Below are positions 1 through 9,060 of a stretch of DNA of 64,000 nucleotides, in pieces. The position numbers were made by a program, and so were the translations under genes. Location of the stretch: NCBI RefSeq assembly GCF_036985595.1, contig NZ_BTPU01000023.1, forward strand, positions 1-64,000. Direction: 5' to 3'. The notes beneath the pieces were generated by a model. That model was not told the DNA's origin, made no database searches, and saw only the letters and a list, made by a program, of their open reading frames with translations. Source of the stretch: Vallitalea maricola. GTDB taxonomy: Bacteria > Bacillota > Clostridia > Lachnospirales > Vallitaleaceae. Each line of letters opens with the position of its first letter. The stretch's first letter is position 1.

Positions 1-477
1 AATAGTTTAATACAACTATTTAAACAGCTGATCCAAAGCTTCACAAGCTACGATTATATGGCAGTCTTAAAAGAAAACACAGCACTTCTACAACTGATTA
101 TGTATTATTTTGAACACATTGATAATGGAGAAATCAGAATCGCTAAAACTAAATCCAACGAAATATTATCTAGCGTAATAAATTATATAACTAATAATCT
201 ATCAAAAAACATTAACATTAATGATTTAGCCGAATTAGTATATCTCCATCCCAATTATTTCATAAAATACTTCAAAAAACATATGGGTACCTCGCCAAAA
301 AATTATATGAATAAACTAAGACTAGAAAAAGCAAAGGAGCTACTTCTAATATCAGAGTTAAGTATAATAGACATATCCAAAGAAATTGGATATTCAGATT
401 CATGCTATTTCTCTAAATATTTCAAGAAAAAAACAGGTTTCACACCGTCAGAATTTCGTAATATAAAAAGAAGATAA
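1..477 (+). CDS. AraC-family transcriptional regulator, C-terminal part (cut by window edge)
   Basis: The reading frame is open from base 1 to the stop at 477, so the gene starts before the window and the ATG at 58 need not be the real start. The visible C-terminal ~95 residues form a double helix-turn-helix AraC domain: a first helix set (INDLAELVYLHPNYFIKYFKK) and a second ending in the family signature IGYSDSCYFSKYFKKKTGFTPSEFR. The missing N-terminus could be a cupin-like sensor or a receiver domain. AraC regulators beside glycoside hydrolases usually activate sugar-utilisation genes; the target here is unknown. The next gene, on the opposite strand, converges with it. Confidence 0.85.
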   Translation, partial: NSLIQLFKQLIQSFTSYDYMAVLKENTALLQLIMYYFEHIDNGEIRIAKTKSNEILSSVINYITNNLSKNININDLAELVYLHPNYFIKYFKKHMGTSPKNYMNKLRLEKAKELLLISELSIIDISKEIGYSDSCYFSKYFKKKTGFTPSEFRNIKRR

Positions 478-550
478 AAAGAGTAAGAGTTTATTTGTAC
501 TAAATATAGAAGAAAAAAGGTTCTGTGATTATATTGATGGATATATATAA

Positions 551-643
551 GCAAAATAGTATGTGTATATGTATACACATACTATTTTGCAAATGCCAAG
601 TCAGAACAAGACATCATTTCTGACCCATTGGCAATATAAATTA
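551..643. repeat. Perfect 19-bp hairpin joined to a TCAGAA-family dispersed repeat
   Basis: Bases 551-569 pair perfectly with 572-590, giving a long hairpin between two convergent genes. Its right arm (ACTATTTTGCAAA) runs directly into a second short hairpin (GTCAGAAC...TTTCTGAC, 600-623) followed by TTGGCAATATAA. The combination ATACTATTTTGCAAA plus the TCAGAA hairpin recurs at 63714-63776, and the TCAGAA hairpin alone near 20370. It could act as a bidirectional terminator or be a REP-like mobile sequence; no clear T-run follows. Confidence 0.6.
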
Positions 644-660
644 ATTCAAAAAGTAATTAT

Positions 661-2769
661 TTATTTTGGTTGATAAGTCTTTTCAACCACTTTTGAACAA
701 ACAGTATGTAATTTAAAATGAACAAACTCATCTTTTGGCCAAGCAGGTAATATTTCTGATTGGTCTGTATAGTCTTGTAAAAGCATTTCATTAATTGCTG
801 TAGTCATCACACCAATAGTATCAAAATAACCACATTCAGGTATATCAGGTCTATTAGGAACTATATTACCAGGTGAAAACATCATGCCACCAGGAAATAC
901 AGAAGCATATCTGTACTGCTTCAACAATAGCTTAGCGGTTTCATCTGCAAGCCCCAAACGTGCAGCCCAAACAGCAGTCTGGGACCATCCATTAGAAGGT
1001 TCTTCATGAATACGATTATTAAATGTAAGCAGAGCAGAAGAATAATCAGGTAAAGTCTTACCAAAGAGACCGAAAGGCCAAACAGCATATAATTCAGGGT
1101 CTTCATAGTTTCTCTTATCAAGGTGATGAACGTTTTCGGCAGGCATCAGTGCATTACCTGTTTCTGGTTTCCTCCAAGTGCCTTCATATCCTTGATAATT
1201 ATATTTCTTCACATTCTTATTGAACCAGTTTACACCTATAGGTAGTTCAGGTAATAACTCAAGATAGTTTTTCCATCTATTAATTACCCAGTTGTCATAT
1301 CCATGTTTAATAGCTGTATTTATCAATTTAGGGATGACTGCCCTTAAACCTGCGATTTGATCACTAGGATTATCTGCTTCCCACCACGTTTCTAGAGCAG
1401 CAGATTTTTCCAAAAACAATTTACCATCCCTGATAGGAAAGTGAGTAAAGAAAAAAAGTATTATTTCATCAGCTACTGGCAACATTTTGTCAATTACGAA
1501 GGAATTGTCTTGTGTATAGCGGTAATATTCAAGCATCATCATTAACAACTCTAATGAACCTGTAAAATAATTTTTGATATAATTATTTACAACTCCTTTA
1601 CCATTTCTACTGTCTCCAATTCGGCTTCCACCCCAAGAATGCATGGTTTCCAGATATATAGCTCCCTTATGTCCATATAATGATAGTGTTCTTTCCTTGG
1701 CATATTCCAAAGCATTTATGTACATATCAAAAAAAGGCATGATATAGTCTAAGTCACCACATTTGAATAAAGGCCAGTATTGAAGTCTTGTATTTTGAAA
1801 CCAATAAGCTCCTCCCCAGTGTCTTCGGTCATAATCGTAGAGAAAAATTGAACCATTATGTTTAGGTGGTAATTTACCTGCCATAGATGATGCGGTAAAG
1901 TAGCGGCTTAAGTGCCAAATTGCCCTGACAGGTTGTAGCTTTGAATCTTTATTTAATTCAAATTCACTTCTAGCCCAGAAACTTTTCCACCAGCTGAAAT
2001 GTGAATTTCTAAACTCATCTAAGGAAATGGTTGAAGCTCTATCTATCTTATTTATCAAACTATTGACTAAAGTATCTTTTGAATATTTACCTGAATCTGC
2101 TGCAATCAATATTCTAACTTTTCTTGACATAACTTTTTTCATTGGTAAATTATTTGAATCAGCTTTATCTACCCATACTGCTGTACCATAAGACAAATCT
2201 TTTAATGGGTCTGATAAGTTGTTATTCATTACACCAGATTGAAAGTTAATTTCATTAAAAGCAGAGCAGATGTTGGTTTCTGTAAAAAACATCATATTAT
2301 CTATAAGAGTTTGTGAAACACCTTGTCTCCAAAATAGAGGACATATACTTACTTCACCATAACTATTTCTCATATCTTCTATATAGATAGAGATAACATC
2401 CAATTCTTGATGAGCTATGAACTCTGCTTTGACTTTTCCATCAGGTGTATCTGCACATATAGTCACCATACCCTTTTCTAATGATAATATTTGTTTGTAG
2501 TCCCTTGCATTAACAAATGGCTTACCATCTATCTCTAGGTTGACCTTTAGTAGAGCGGGAAGGTTACCATCACTATCAAAGCTTCCACCATGATTTATCT
2601 GTAAACATATTCCTTCATCAGGTACAAAAACTACAGCTCCAGTTTTACCGGTACCTATAGGCATACATTGCCAGCTTTCTTTTGGGCGTTTGTTATATAT
2701 AATCTTTTTATTCTCATGCCAATAACCCTTGAAATCCTTAGTTCCAAAATAATTTTTAGTATCCAACAT
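661..2769 (-). CDS. GH95/DUF5703-like (alpha/alpha)6-barrel glycoside hydrolase
   Basis: A 702-residue protein without a signal peptide, so probably cytoplasmic. The N-terminal region carries the pattern W..MPIGTGKTGAVVF..EG..LQINHGGSFD, the beta-sandwich opening of GH95 and DUF5703 proteins. The middle has HLSRYFTASS.AGKLPP followed by WGGAYWFQNTRLQYWPLF, which resembles the barrel segment of clan GH-L-type enzymes. The family is a resemblance call; substrate (fucose, galactose or a uronide) is not readable. The start is ambiguous: ATG at 2769 lies 4 nt from GAGG, and the TTG one codon in has better spacing. It is divergent from the beta-helix gene, suggesting joint control from 2770-2978. 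Confidence 0.6.
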   Translation of the reverse strand: MLDTKNYFGTKDFKGYWHENKKIIYNKRPKESWQCMPIGTGKTGAVVFVPDEGICLQINHGGSFDSDGNLPALLKVNLEIDGKPFVNARDYKQILSLEKGMVTICADTPDGKVKAEFIAHQELDVISIYIEDMRNSYGEVSICPLFWRQGVSQTLIDNMMFFTETNICSAFNEINFQSGVMNNNLSDPLKDLSYGTAVWVDKADSNNLPMKKVMSRKVRILIAADSGKYSKDTLVNSLINKIDRASTISLDEFRNSHFSWWKSFWARSEFELNKDSKLQPVRAIWHLSRYFTASSMAGKLPPKHNGSIFLYDYDRRHWGGAYWFQNTRLQYWPLFKCGDLDYIMPFFDMYINALEYAKERTLSLYGHKGAIYLETMHSWGGSRIGDSRNGKGVVNNYIKNYFTGSLELLMMMLEYYRYTQDNSFVIDKMLPVADEIILFFFTHFPIRDGKLFLEKSAALETWWEADNPSDQIAGLRAVIPKLINTAIKHGYDNWVINRWKNYLELLPELPIGVNWFNKNVKKYNYQGYEGTWRKPETGNALMPAENVHHLDKRNYEDPELYAVWPFGLFGKTLPDYSSALLTFNNRIHEEPSNGWSQTAVWAARLGLADETAKLLLKQYRYASVFPGGMMFSPGNIVPNRPDIPECGYFDTIGVMTTAINEMLLQDYTDQSEILPAWPKDEFVHFKLHTVCSKVVEKTYQPK

Positions 2770-2871
2770 ATCACCTCGTTTTATTATTATATGTTCAAGT
2801 TAATTCTAACAAAACTATGGAAATAATAAATGTAGATAATAGCCTTTGTTATGTATATAATTAACTTTCTG

Positions 2872-2885
2872 AATATCCAGATATT
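2872..2885. promoter_or_regulatory. Perfect palindrome in the divergent intergenic region, candidate operator
   Basis: AATATC-CA-GATATT is a perfect 6+2+6 palindrome between the divergent hydrolase and beta-helix genes. Its placement would allow one regulator to control both, but short AT-rich palindromes arise often in such DNA. Confidence 0.25.
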
Positions 2886-2978
2886 AGTTTTCGACATAAT
2901 AAAGTTAGTTTCGTACATTTAGATACTATTCTCCAAGTGTTAATATTAAATTATAAAATTAAGAAGGAGATGATATAT

Positions 2979-5900
2979 GTGGTAAGAAAAACAAGAATTG
3001 TATCTATATGTTTGGGGATAATTTGTACAGTCTGTTTATTAGTTGGAACGGGATTCGATTCCAATGTTGCATATGCCTCAGGGAACATCTATTATGTTGC
3101 TGAAACAGGTGATGATGCTAATTCTGGAACTTTAGCTTCACCTTTTAGGACTATACAAAAAGCAGCTGATATAATGACGGCAGGAGACAAATGTTATATC
3201 AGAGAAGGTGTGTATAGAGAAACAGTAATTCCTGCAAATTCTGGTTCAACAGATAATCCAATTACATTTGAGGCATATAATAATGAAAAAGTTGTGGTTA
3301 GCGGTGGTGATATCATTACCAATTGGTCACAATATTCAGGTTCTATTTATAAAGGTGATATGGATTGGGACCTTGGAGGACAAAATATTGTTGCAGTAGA
3401 TGGCAACCTTTCAAATGAAGCTAGATGGCCTAATGCAGGTAGTAATTTACATACAAAATCTGTATTAGCAACTGTTGACTCAGCAACCAATGACCCATTG
3501 AATAAGTACACTATAACTGATTCTGACCTTTCATCTTTTCCAGCAGATTATTGGAATGGGGGATTAATATGGTGTCTAAATGGTCCAGAGTACTATGCTT
3601 CAGCTAGTACAATTACTGATTTTAGTTCTTCCACTCTTCATTTTGAACCATGGGCAAGAACGAATTCATGGTATTACAGTAAAAGAGGTAATAAATATTA
3701 TATAACCAGGCATTTGAACGCACTTGATACAGCTAATGAATGGTATGTAGATGGAGCAAATCAAAAATTATATATATGGGTACCAGGTGGCGATAATCCT
3801 TATAATCATGTGGTAGAAGCAAAAAAAAGGACATATACTTTTGACCTGAGAAATCGTTCATATATTGATGTTAAAGGAATAGATACAATTTTAGGTTCAA
3901 TAACAACTGTCGGAGCTGATAATTGTACTATCTCTGATGGGGTTTTCCAATATATTGACCAGAATTTAGATACTGGAAAAGATGCTGATACATTGACAAA
4001 AGGGATAGAATTGGGTGGAACTAATAATGTTATCAGAGATTCAGAGATTGCACATACTTTTGGAAGAGGTATTAAGGTTTCTGGAACAGATAATAAGGTT
4101 ATCAACTGCTATATCCACGATGTTTCCTCAGAAGCCAGTAATGCTGGTGGCATTGATGTTTATGGAAGAAGACATCTAATAAGTCATAATACAGTTTACA
4201 GATTGGGAAGAGGTAGTATGAGAGGAAGTATACAAGACAGTATTATACAATATAACGATTTTTCATATGCTAATATGCTGACTGAAGATTCAGGAGTATT
4301 AGCTCTTGGCAGCATGGATTATCAAAATACCCAGATTCATCATAATTATGTTCATGATAATGCTGCTAACTTTTCTGATGGTGGACTATACGCAGATTGT
4401 GATACTAGAAACTTAATAATGTATCGTAATGTTGTATGGAACAATTCGGCTGTAGGATTATTATTAAATACTCCTAATAATTTTGTCCTCGCATACAACA
4501 ATTCATTCTATAATAGTGGAAGTGAATCCTCCTGGGGGCAAAGTACATTATATGGAAATGACATGTATGGAGATAAGTTATTTAACAATATTTTCAGAAA
4601 TGGAATATCACCAAGAAGCGGTTGCATAGTAAAGAATAATATAGTTAATGCAGACCCTGATTTTATTAATCCTTCAAATGGTGACCTTCACATTGCTTCT
4701 GATTCAATCGGAATTGATGTTGGCAGGGTACTTCCAAATATCACAGACAACTATAAAGGTAACGCTCCTGATGCAGGTGCATATGAGTATGGAGATAATT
4801 GGACAGCGGGTCATGATTTTGATAATCCACCATATCCAGTATACCAAAAACTAGATGTTCCTTATATGAACAAGGTACTTAATGGAGGTTTTGAATATTA
4901 TGATTTATCATCATGGACTAAAACAGGTAATCTTGGTGCAAGAATAACTACAAGTTGTAATTGGGACTATCATTCAGCCAATTCTATGTCTAGAGGGCAA
5001 ATTACTTCTGCTGTACTTGGAGGCGGTGATGGTATTGAACAAGTGGTAACAGGACTAAAACCTTCAACAACATATGTTTTTTCAGCATGGGCTAAGATTA
5101 ACGGCTATCACAAAAAAGCAACTGAATATGACACTTCCTCTAATTCAAGTCATTGGAATTATGTAGATGGAGAACATGGATATTACAGGGACGTACAATA
5201 CGTAGGACCTGTCAGGAACAATGATTATGTTTCATTCAATAATATTGATTTCGGTCAAAGTAAATATGATACATTTGCTATTGGCAGAAATAAAACTGTT
5301 AATACTGGTTCTATAGAAGTTAGACTTGACAGCGTAACAGGTAGACTAATTGGAACCCTCGATTTAGATACTTACAGTGCAACTTGGGCATTCAAAAGTA
5401 CGCCTATCAACTCCGTAACAGGTGTTCATGACCTCTATCTAGTATTCAAGAACAGTGGATCGGCTGATATAGGATTAATAGACAGCTTTAAACTCTATAA
5501 TTCAAACATGACAGACGATGTACAACTAGGAGTCAAAAATTATGGCGGCAGTGAAATTTACACAACAATAAATTCAACTTCTTGGGGTACTGAAGAAAAT
5601 AAATTTCAATTTACTACAGGAACCGAAAATACAACTGCTACAATCTATGCCCATAAGCCAGATGGAGATTATTATGCATATGTAGACGATTTTGGAATTA
5701 TTGAAGAATTACCTGAAAATGTATATGATTCAGAACTCATAACTAATCTTAATGTCAACGATACAGAGAATGCCATAAATTGGTCAGAAAAAGGAAATTT
5801 GCAACCAGGTTCAATACAATTTGGTGATAGAGGATATACTGTCTCCACTGTACCAGACTGTGTACTAGGCTCCGATAGGATAATGACAGCCATAGAATCC

Positions 5901-6575
5901 TCTGCATACACAGGAAATCCACTGGTAACATTTACAGTAGAATCAGATGTTGAAGTCTACGTAGGATACCCCGACGAAGCACCAACCCCTTCATGGTTAT
6001 CTACATGGACGAACACAGGAGAAGACATAACCAATAATTACTCAAAAACATTCAGCCTCTACAAAAAAACATACACCAAAGGTTCAACAGTATCCCTAGA
6101 CGCCCACGGAAGTAATCTATGGATGTATATGGTAATGGTAAAAGATATAGCTGTACCAACCCCTAAAATAACAAACTTAAGTGTAAAAGATACTCAAAAC
6201 GCATCCAATTGGTCAATTATGTCTAACCTGCAATCAGGAGATGAACAATTCGGTGACAGAACATATATAATCTCATCACTACCATCCACTATTGAAGGAA
6301 GTGATTGGATTAAAACAGCCATAGACTCTTACGCATACACAGGCAATCCACTAGTAACATTCACAGTAAATTCAGATTTCCAAGTATATATAGGATATCC
6401 CGACGAAGCACCAACCCCCACATGGCTATCCACATGGACCGATACAACCGAAAACATAACCAACAATCACTCAAAAACATTCAGTCTCTACAAAAAAACA
6501 TACAGCTCCGGCTCAACCGTATCCCTAAATGCCCACGAAAGCAACCTATGGATGTACATGATAATTGTAAAATAA
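2979..6575 (+). CDS. Secreted right-handed beta-helix protein with two C-terminal repeat domains
   Basis: The start is GTG 2979, placed 9 nt after AAGAAGGAG; the ATG at 2970 abuts that site and is too close. The 1198-residue product begins with a signal peptide (hydrophobic core ICLGIICTVCLLVG, likely cut after AYA). Next comes a DUF1565-type segment (YYVAETGDDANSGT..PFRTIQKA) and repeated N-x-I/V beta-helix rungs to about residue 600, as in pectate-lyase-like lyases and epimerases. A jelly-roll-like carbohydrate-binding region follows. Residues about 920-1055 and 1063-1198 are tandem copies of one domain (shared YIGYPDEAPTP.WLSTW and FSLYKKTY), probably substrate binding. The substrate is unknown; a polyuronide or sulfated polysaccharide is plausible from the neighbours. 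Confidence 0.75.
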   Translation: MVRKTRIVSICLGIICTVCLLVGTGFDSNVAYASGNIYYVAETGDDANSGTLASPFRTIQKAADIMTAGDKCYIREGVYRETVIPANSGSTDNPITFEAYNNEKVVVSGGDIITNWSQYSGSIYKGDMDWDLGGQNIVAVDGNLSNEARWPNAGSNLHTKSVLATVDSATNDPLNKYTITDSDLSSFPADYWNGGLIWCLNGPEYYASASTITDFSSSTLHFEPWARTNSWYYSKRGNKYYITRHLNALDTANEWYVDGANQKLYIWVPGGDNPYNHVVEAKKRTYTFDLRNRSYIDVKGIDTILGSITTVGADNCTISDGVFQYIDQNLDTGKDADTLTKGIELGGTNNVIRDSEIAHTFGRGIKVSGTDNKVINCYIHDVSSEASNAGGIDVYGRRHLISHNTVYRLGRGSMRGSIQDSIIQYNDFSYANMLTEDSGVLALGSMDYQNTQIHHNYVHDNAANFSDGGLYADCDTRNLIMYRNVVWNNSAVGLLLNTPNNFVLAYNNSFYNSGSESSWGQSTLYGNDMYGDKLFNNIFRNGISPRSGCIVKNNIVNADPDFINPSNGDLHIASDSIGIDVGRVLPNITDNYKGNAPDAGAYEYGDNWTAGHDFDNPPYPVYQKLDVPYMNKVLNGGFEYYDLSSWTKTGNLGARITTSCNWDYHSANSMSRGQITSAVLGGGDGIEQVVTGLKPSTTYVFSAWAKINGYHKKATEYDTSSNSSHWNYVDGEHGYYRDVQYVGPVRNNDYVSFNNIDFGQSKYDTFAIGRNKTVNTGSIEVRLDSVTGRLIGTLDLDTYSATWAFKSTPINSVTGVHDLYLVFKNSGSADIGLIDSFKLYNSNMTDDVQLGVKNYGGSEIYTTINSTSWGTEENKFQFTTGTENTTATIYAHKPDGDYYAYVDDFGIIEELPENVYDSELITNLNVNDTENAINWSEKGNLQPGSIQFGDRGYTVSTVPDCVLGSDRIMTAIESSAYTGNPLVTFTVESDVEVYVGYPDEAPTPSWLSTWTNTGEDITNNYSKTFSLYKKTYTKGSTVSLDAHGSNLWMYMVMVKDIAVPTPKITNLSVKDTQNASNWSIMSNLQSGDEQFGDRTYIISSLPSTIEGSDWIKTAIDSYAYTGNPLVTFTVNSDFQVYIGYPDEAPTPTWLSTWTDTTENITNNHSKTFSLYKKTYSSGSTVSLNAHESNLWMYMIIVK

Positions 6576-6638
6576 CAAAATCATCTCAGACTGTCGACAA
6601 AGTATTAATATAAAAATAGACAACGGTCGTATATTGAA

Positions 6639-6739
6639 ATCATATATAGTGATAATAACTCTCGTTACGTTTGTTGCTTCTATCTGTTTATAAGGTATGG
6701 CAACAAGCCGTAAAAATCGTTATTATCACTATATATGAT
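6639..6739. repeat. Nested palindromic element, copy 1 (pairs with 25214-25315)
   Basis: The outer stem is a perfect 21 bp (6639-6659 with 6719-6739). Inside it, TTACG (6665-6669) pairs with CGTAA (6709-6713), and TTGTTGC (6671-6677) pairs with GCAACAA (6700-6706) around a 22-nt apical loop. A second copy lies at 25214-25315, and both are preceded by GACAACGG. Several differences between the copies are paired changes that keep the stems, which argues for a selected structure. It sits 3' of the beta-helix gene. Confidence 0.75.
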
Positions 6740-6943
6740 TTGCTCTGTATTTACCACTCTTAAGCTAGTTTAAAAATGTGACTTTAGCCTATAAGATCTA
6801 AACTGCTTGTCACAAAGTTATTGCATCTGCGATGATTTCCTAGAAATTATCTTTCTTTCTCTTATGCAAAAGTAATATTCTTATGCATAATTAATAAATA
6901 CATACTCATATGAAGTACAAAAAAGTATGATTCAAAATACCGA

Positions 6944-7053
6944 GCATAGATAGTATAGGGGAATATGGAGCAGTGAGCCATGGACGGCGAACTCAGCTAT
7001 TTAAACACGGACGTTTAATTAGCTGACGGAATATTCCCCTATACTATCTATGC
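6944..7053. repeat. Long nested palindrome with 23-bp perfect outer stem
   Basis: Bases 6944-6966 are the exact reverse complement of 7031-7053. The 64-nt interior is GC-richer than its surroundings and holds a second hairpin: CAGCTATTTAAAC pairs, with one mismatch, with GTTTAATTAGCTG (6993-7025). No second copy was seen in this window. The architecture (long AT-rich outer stem, structured conserved-looking interior) matches the elements at 6639 and 51725. Confidence 0.6.
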
Positions 7054-7266
7054 GACCGTTATCTACATAATTCAATCACCACCAAAATCTATCAAGTTAA
7101 GATAATGACTCCATGTTAATATTAGATACCTTAATAACAATATAAAGTTAATTTATTGAACTTAATAAAAGATATTATCCTTGTGCGAATATTTCAATCA
7201 CTATAAAATTATTAGTATAAGTAAAATATGTAACCATAAATAATGGATAAAAGGAGAAAACTGTCA

Positions 7267-7362
7267 ATGTATAAGACAAATAGTGTAATATTAACTATTA
7301 ATTTATTTGTCAATATTATTTTGGCAAATTCAATAATCTATTACAAATACCACTTCACTTAA
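7267..7362 (+). CDS. Possible 31-residue single-span membrane peptide
   Basis: An ATG at 7267 follows AAAAGGAGAAAACTGTCA, a strong ribosome site at normal spacing, in an otherwise gene-free interval of 928 bases. The frame gives 31 residues: MYKTN, then a continuous hydrophobic stretch (SVILTINLFVNIILANSII), then YYKYHFT, consistent with one membrane helix. It lies on the same strand as the downstream two-component system but before that system's own promoter. No family is recognised. It could be a small membrane protein, a toxin-like peptide or chance; homologues would be needed to tell. Confidence 0.35.
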   Translation: MYKTNSVILTINLFVNIILANSIIYYKYHFT

Positions 7363-7421
7363 TACATTTCTTTAATTAGTATTATATGGAATTGATATAT
7401 TATTATTAAGCAAAAACTGAT

Positions 7422-7450
7422 TTTACATTAAAATAATAAGATGATATAAT
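7422..7450 (+). promoter_or_regulatory. Sigma-A-type promoter of the two-component operon
   Basis: TTTACA (7422-7427) and TATAAT (7445-7450) are separated by exactly 17 bases, 54 bases before the response-regulator start. Confidence 0.6.
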
Positions 7451-7503
7451 AAAAAATCAGTAATCATTAATTAGATATGGGCTAAACTAAAGGAGTTGGT
7501 AAA

Positions 7504-9045
7504 GTGTACGATCTTATTATTGTCGATGACGAAGAAATAATAAGGAACGGTCTAAAAAGATTTATTGATTGGGATAGTTTAAACATAAAAGTAGTTGAAT
7601 TGTTTGAAGATGGTAAGGAAGCAATAGATTACTTGATTAATAATGATGTTGATATTGTTTTGACTGACATCAGGATGGCTGATAAAACTGGGCTGGATAT
7701 TGCAAAATATCTATACGATTGTAAACCTTATATAAAAACTGTTTTGATTAGTGGATATAAAGAATTTGAATACGCCAAAAAAGCTATAGAATTAAATGTG
7801 GAAAATTATGTATTGAAGCCAACTAATTTTCAACAAGTGAACGATGTATTCAAAGAAGTCGTACAAAAATTAGATAAAGAAAGAAAATTTCAAAAGCAAT
7901 TACCTTTGTTAAAAACACAATTCATAAATGATTTAATATACGGTGCAGTCAAAAAAGAACAGGATATTGTAAATAGAGCAAGATTAGTTGATTTTGCAGA
8001 TATAATATATCATGAGTGTGCATATCTTGAATTCAGTATTATCAATAACCAAGCCTTTCTAGACAACAATTGGAATTACGGTAAAGAAAGACTAAATACA
8101 GCAATCAATAATTTTTTTGTTTCCAAAAAGAATAAAATAATATATTGTCCCCTTTTTTCAGAAGATGATAATTTTGTTATATTTGCTTATTCAAAAGACA
8201 AAGATGAAAAAAATTTCTTGGAAATACTCAATATAGAAGTTGAAAACATTTGTAAGTCAATAAAAGGTTTTATGGATTTAAGTCTTGAAATAAGTCACAT
8301 CAATAACTTTAAAACATTCTTTGAATTAGCTGAATTCAATAAAAAGGTACATATTAATGAAGAACTAGGTGACGGAAGCAATAATCTTAATATCAATGTT
8401 GTTGAATACAAAAAGATAGTTCAAAAATACAAATTATTTTTTAGTAAAATAAATGAAAGTAATATTAGCGAATTAGAGAGTCTGACTCAAACTTTATTTG
8501 AACAACTATCCAATCAATCTATACAATTCTCTCAAAAAGTCATAATAGATTTATTTGCTAATCTCTCAAACAAATTTAGTCAATTAGAATTAGATATTAT
8601 TAAAATAACTAATGGCAAAGTTAATTATAATTATATATTAAAAATAAATAGTATAAAAGAACTGCAGCAGTACTGTATAGAGATTTTTACTGATTTAGTT
8701 AATTTTATAGCTAAGAACAAGGATAAATCAGCTGAAAAAGTAATTGAAAAGGCTATAGCTTATATAGATGAGAAATTTTATCTAGATATTTCTTTAGAAG
8801 ATGTAGCTAATCATGTATTTCTTAACTCTGTTTATTTTTGCAGATATTTTAAACAAAAGACAGGTGAAACATTTACAGATTATCTTACCAAAGTGAGAAT
8901 GGAGGAAGCTATAAAACTTATTAATAAAGCTAAGTACAAGACATACGAAATTAGTAATATGGTAGGGTATAAAAGCAGTAAATATTTTTCAAGAGTATTT
9001 AAGCAATATACAGGATTATCTCCAAGTGAATACGGGAAAATGTAG
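7504..9045 (+). CDS. YesN-type response regulator (receiver plus AraC DNA-binding domain)
   Basis: A 513-residue protein starting at GTG 7504 after AAAGGAG. The N-terminal receiver has the acidic pair DD (residues 8-9), phosphoacceptor Asp55 in LTDIRM, and the conserved Lys in LKPTN. A middle region of about 250 residues has no recognised motif. The C-terminal ~100 residues form an AraC double helix-turn-helix ending VGYKSSKYFSRVFKQYTGLSPSEY. The gene is followed after 15 bases by its probable partner kinase. Family members of this layout activate neighbouring carbohydrate importers and hydrolases in Firmicutes, so the ABC importer at 11118 is the likely target. Confidence 0.9.
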   Translation: MYDLIIVDDEEIIRNGLKRFIDWDSLNIKVVELFEDGKEAIDYLINNDVDIVLTDIRMADKTGLDIAKYLYDCKPYIKTVLISGYKEFEYAKKAIELNVENYVLKPTNFQQVNDVFKEVVQKLDKERKFQKQLPLLKTQFINDLIYGAVKKEQDIVNRARLVDFADIIYHECAYLEFSIINNQAFLDNNWNYGKERLNTAINNFFVSKKNKIIYCPLFSEDDNFVIFAYSKDKDEKNFLEILNIEVENICKSIKGFMDLSLEISHINNFKTFFELAEFNKKVHINEELGDGSNNLNINVVEYKKIVQKYKLFFSKINESNISELESLTQTLFEQLSNQSIQFSQKVIIDLFANLSNKFSQLELDIIKITNGKVNYNYILKINSIKELQQYCIEIFTDLVNFIAKNKDKSAEKVIEKAIAYIDEKFYLDISLEDVANHVFLNSVYFCRYFKQKTGETFTDYLTKVRMEEAIKLINKAKYKTYEISNMVGYKSSKYFSRVFKQYTGLSPSEYGKM

Positions 9046-9060
9046 AAAGCAAGTGGTGGT

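Noticed and set aside
535..620. Small ORF MDIYKQNSM... across the 551-590 hairpin
   Set aside because: It is a by-product of the palindrome, has a weak ribosome site and ends in the repeat.
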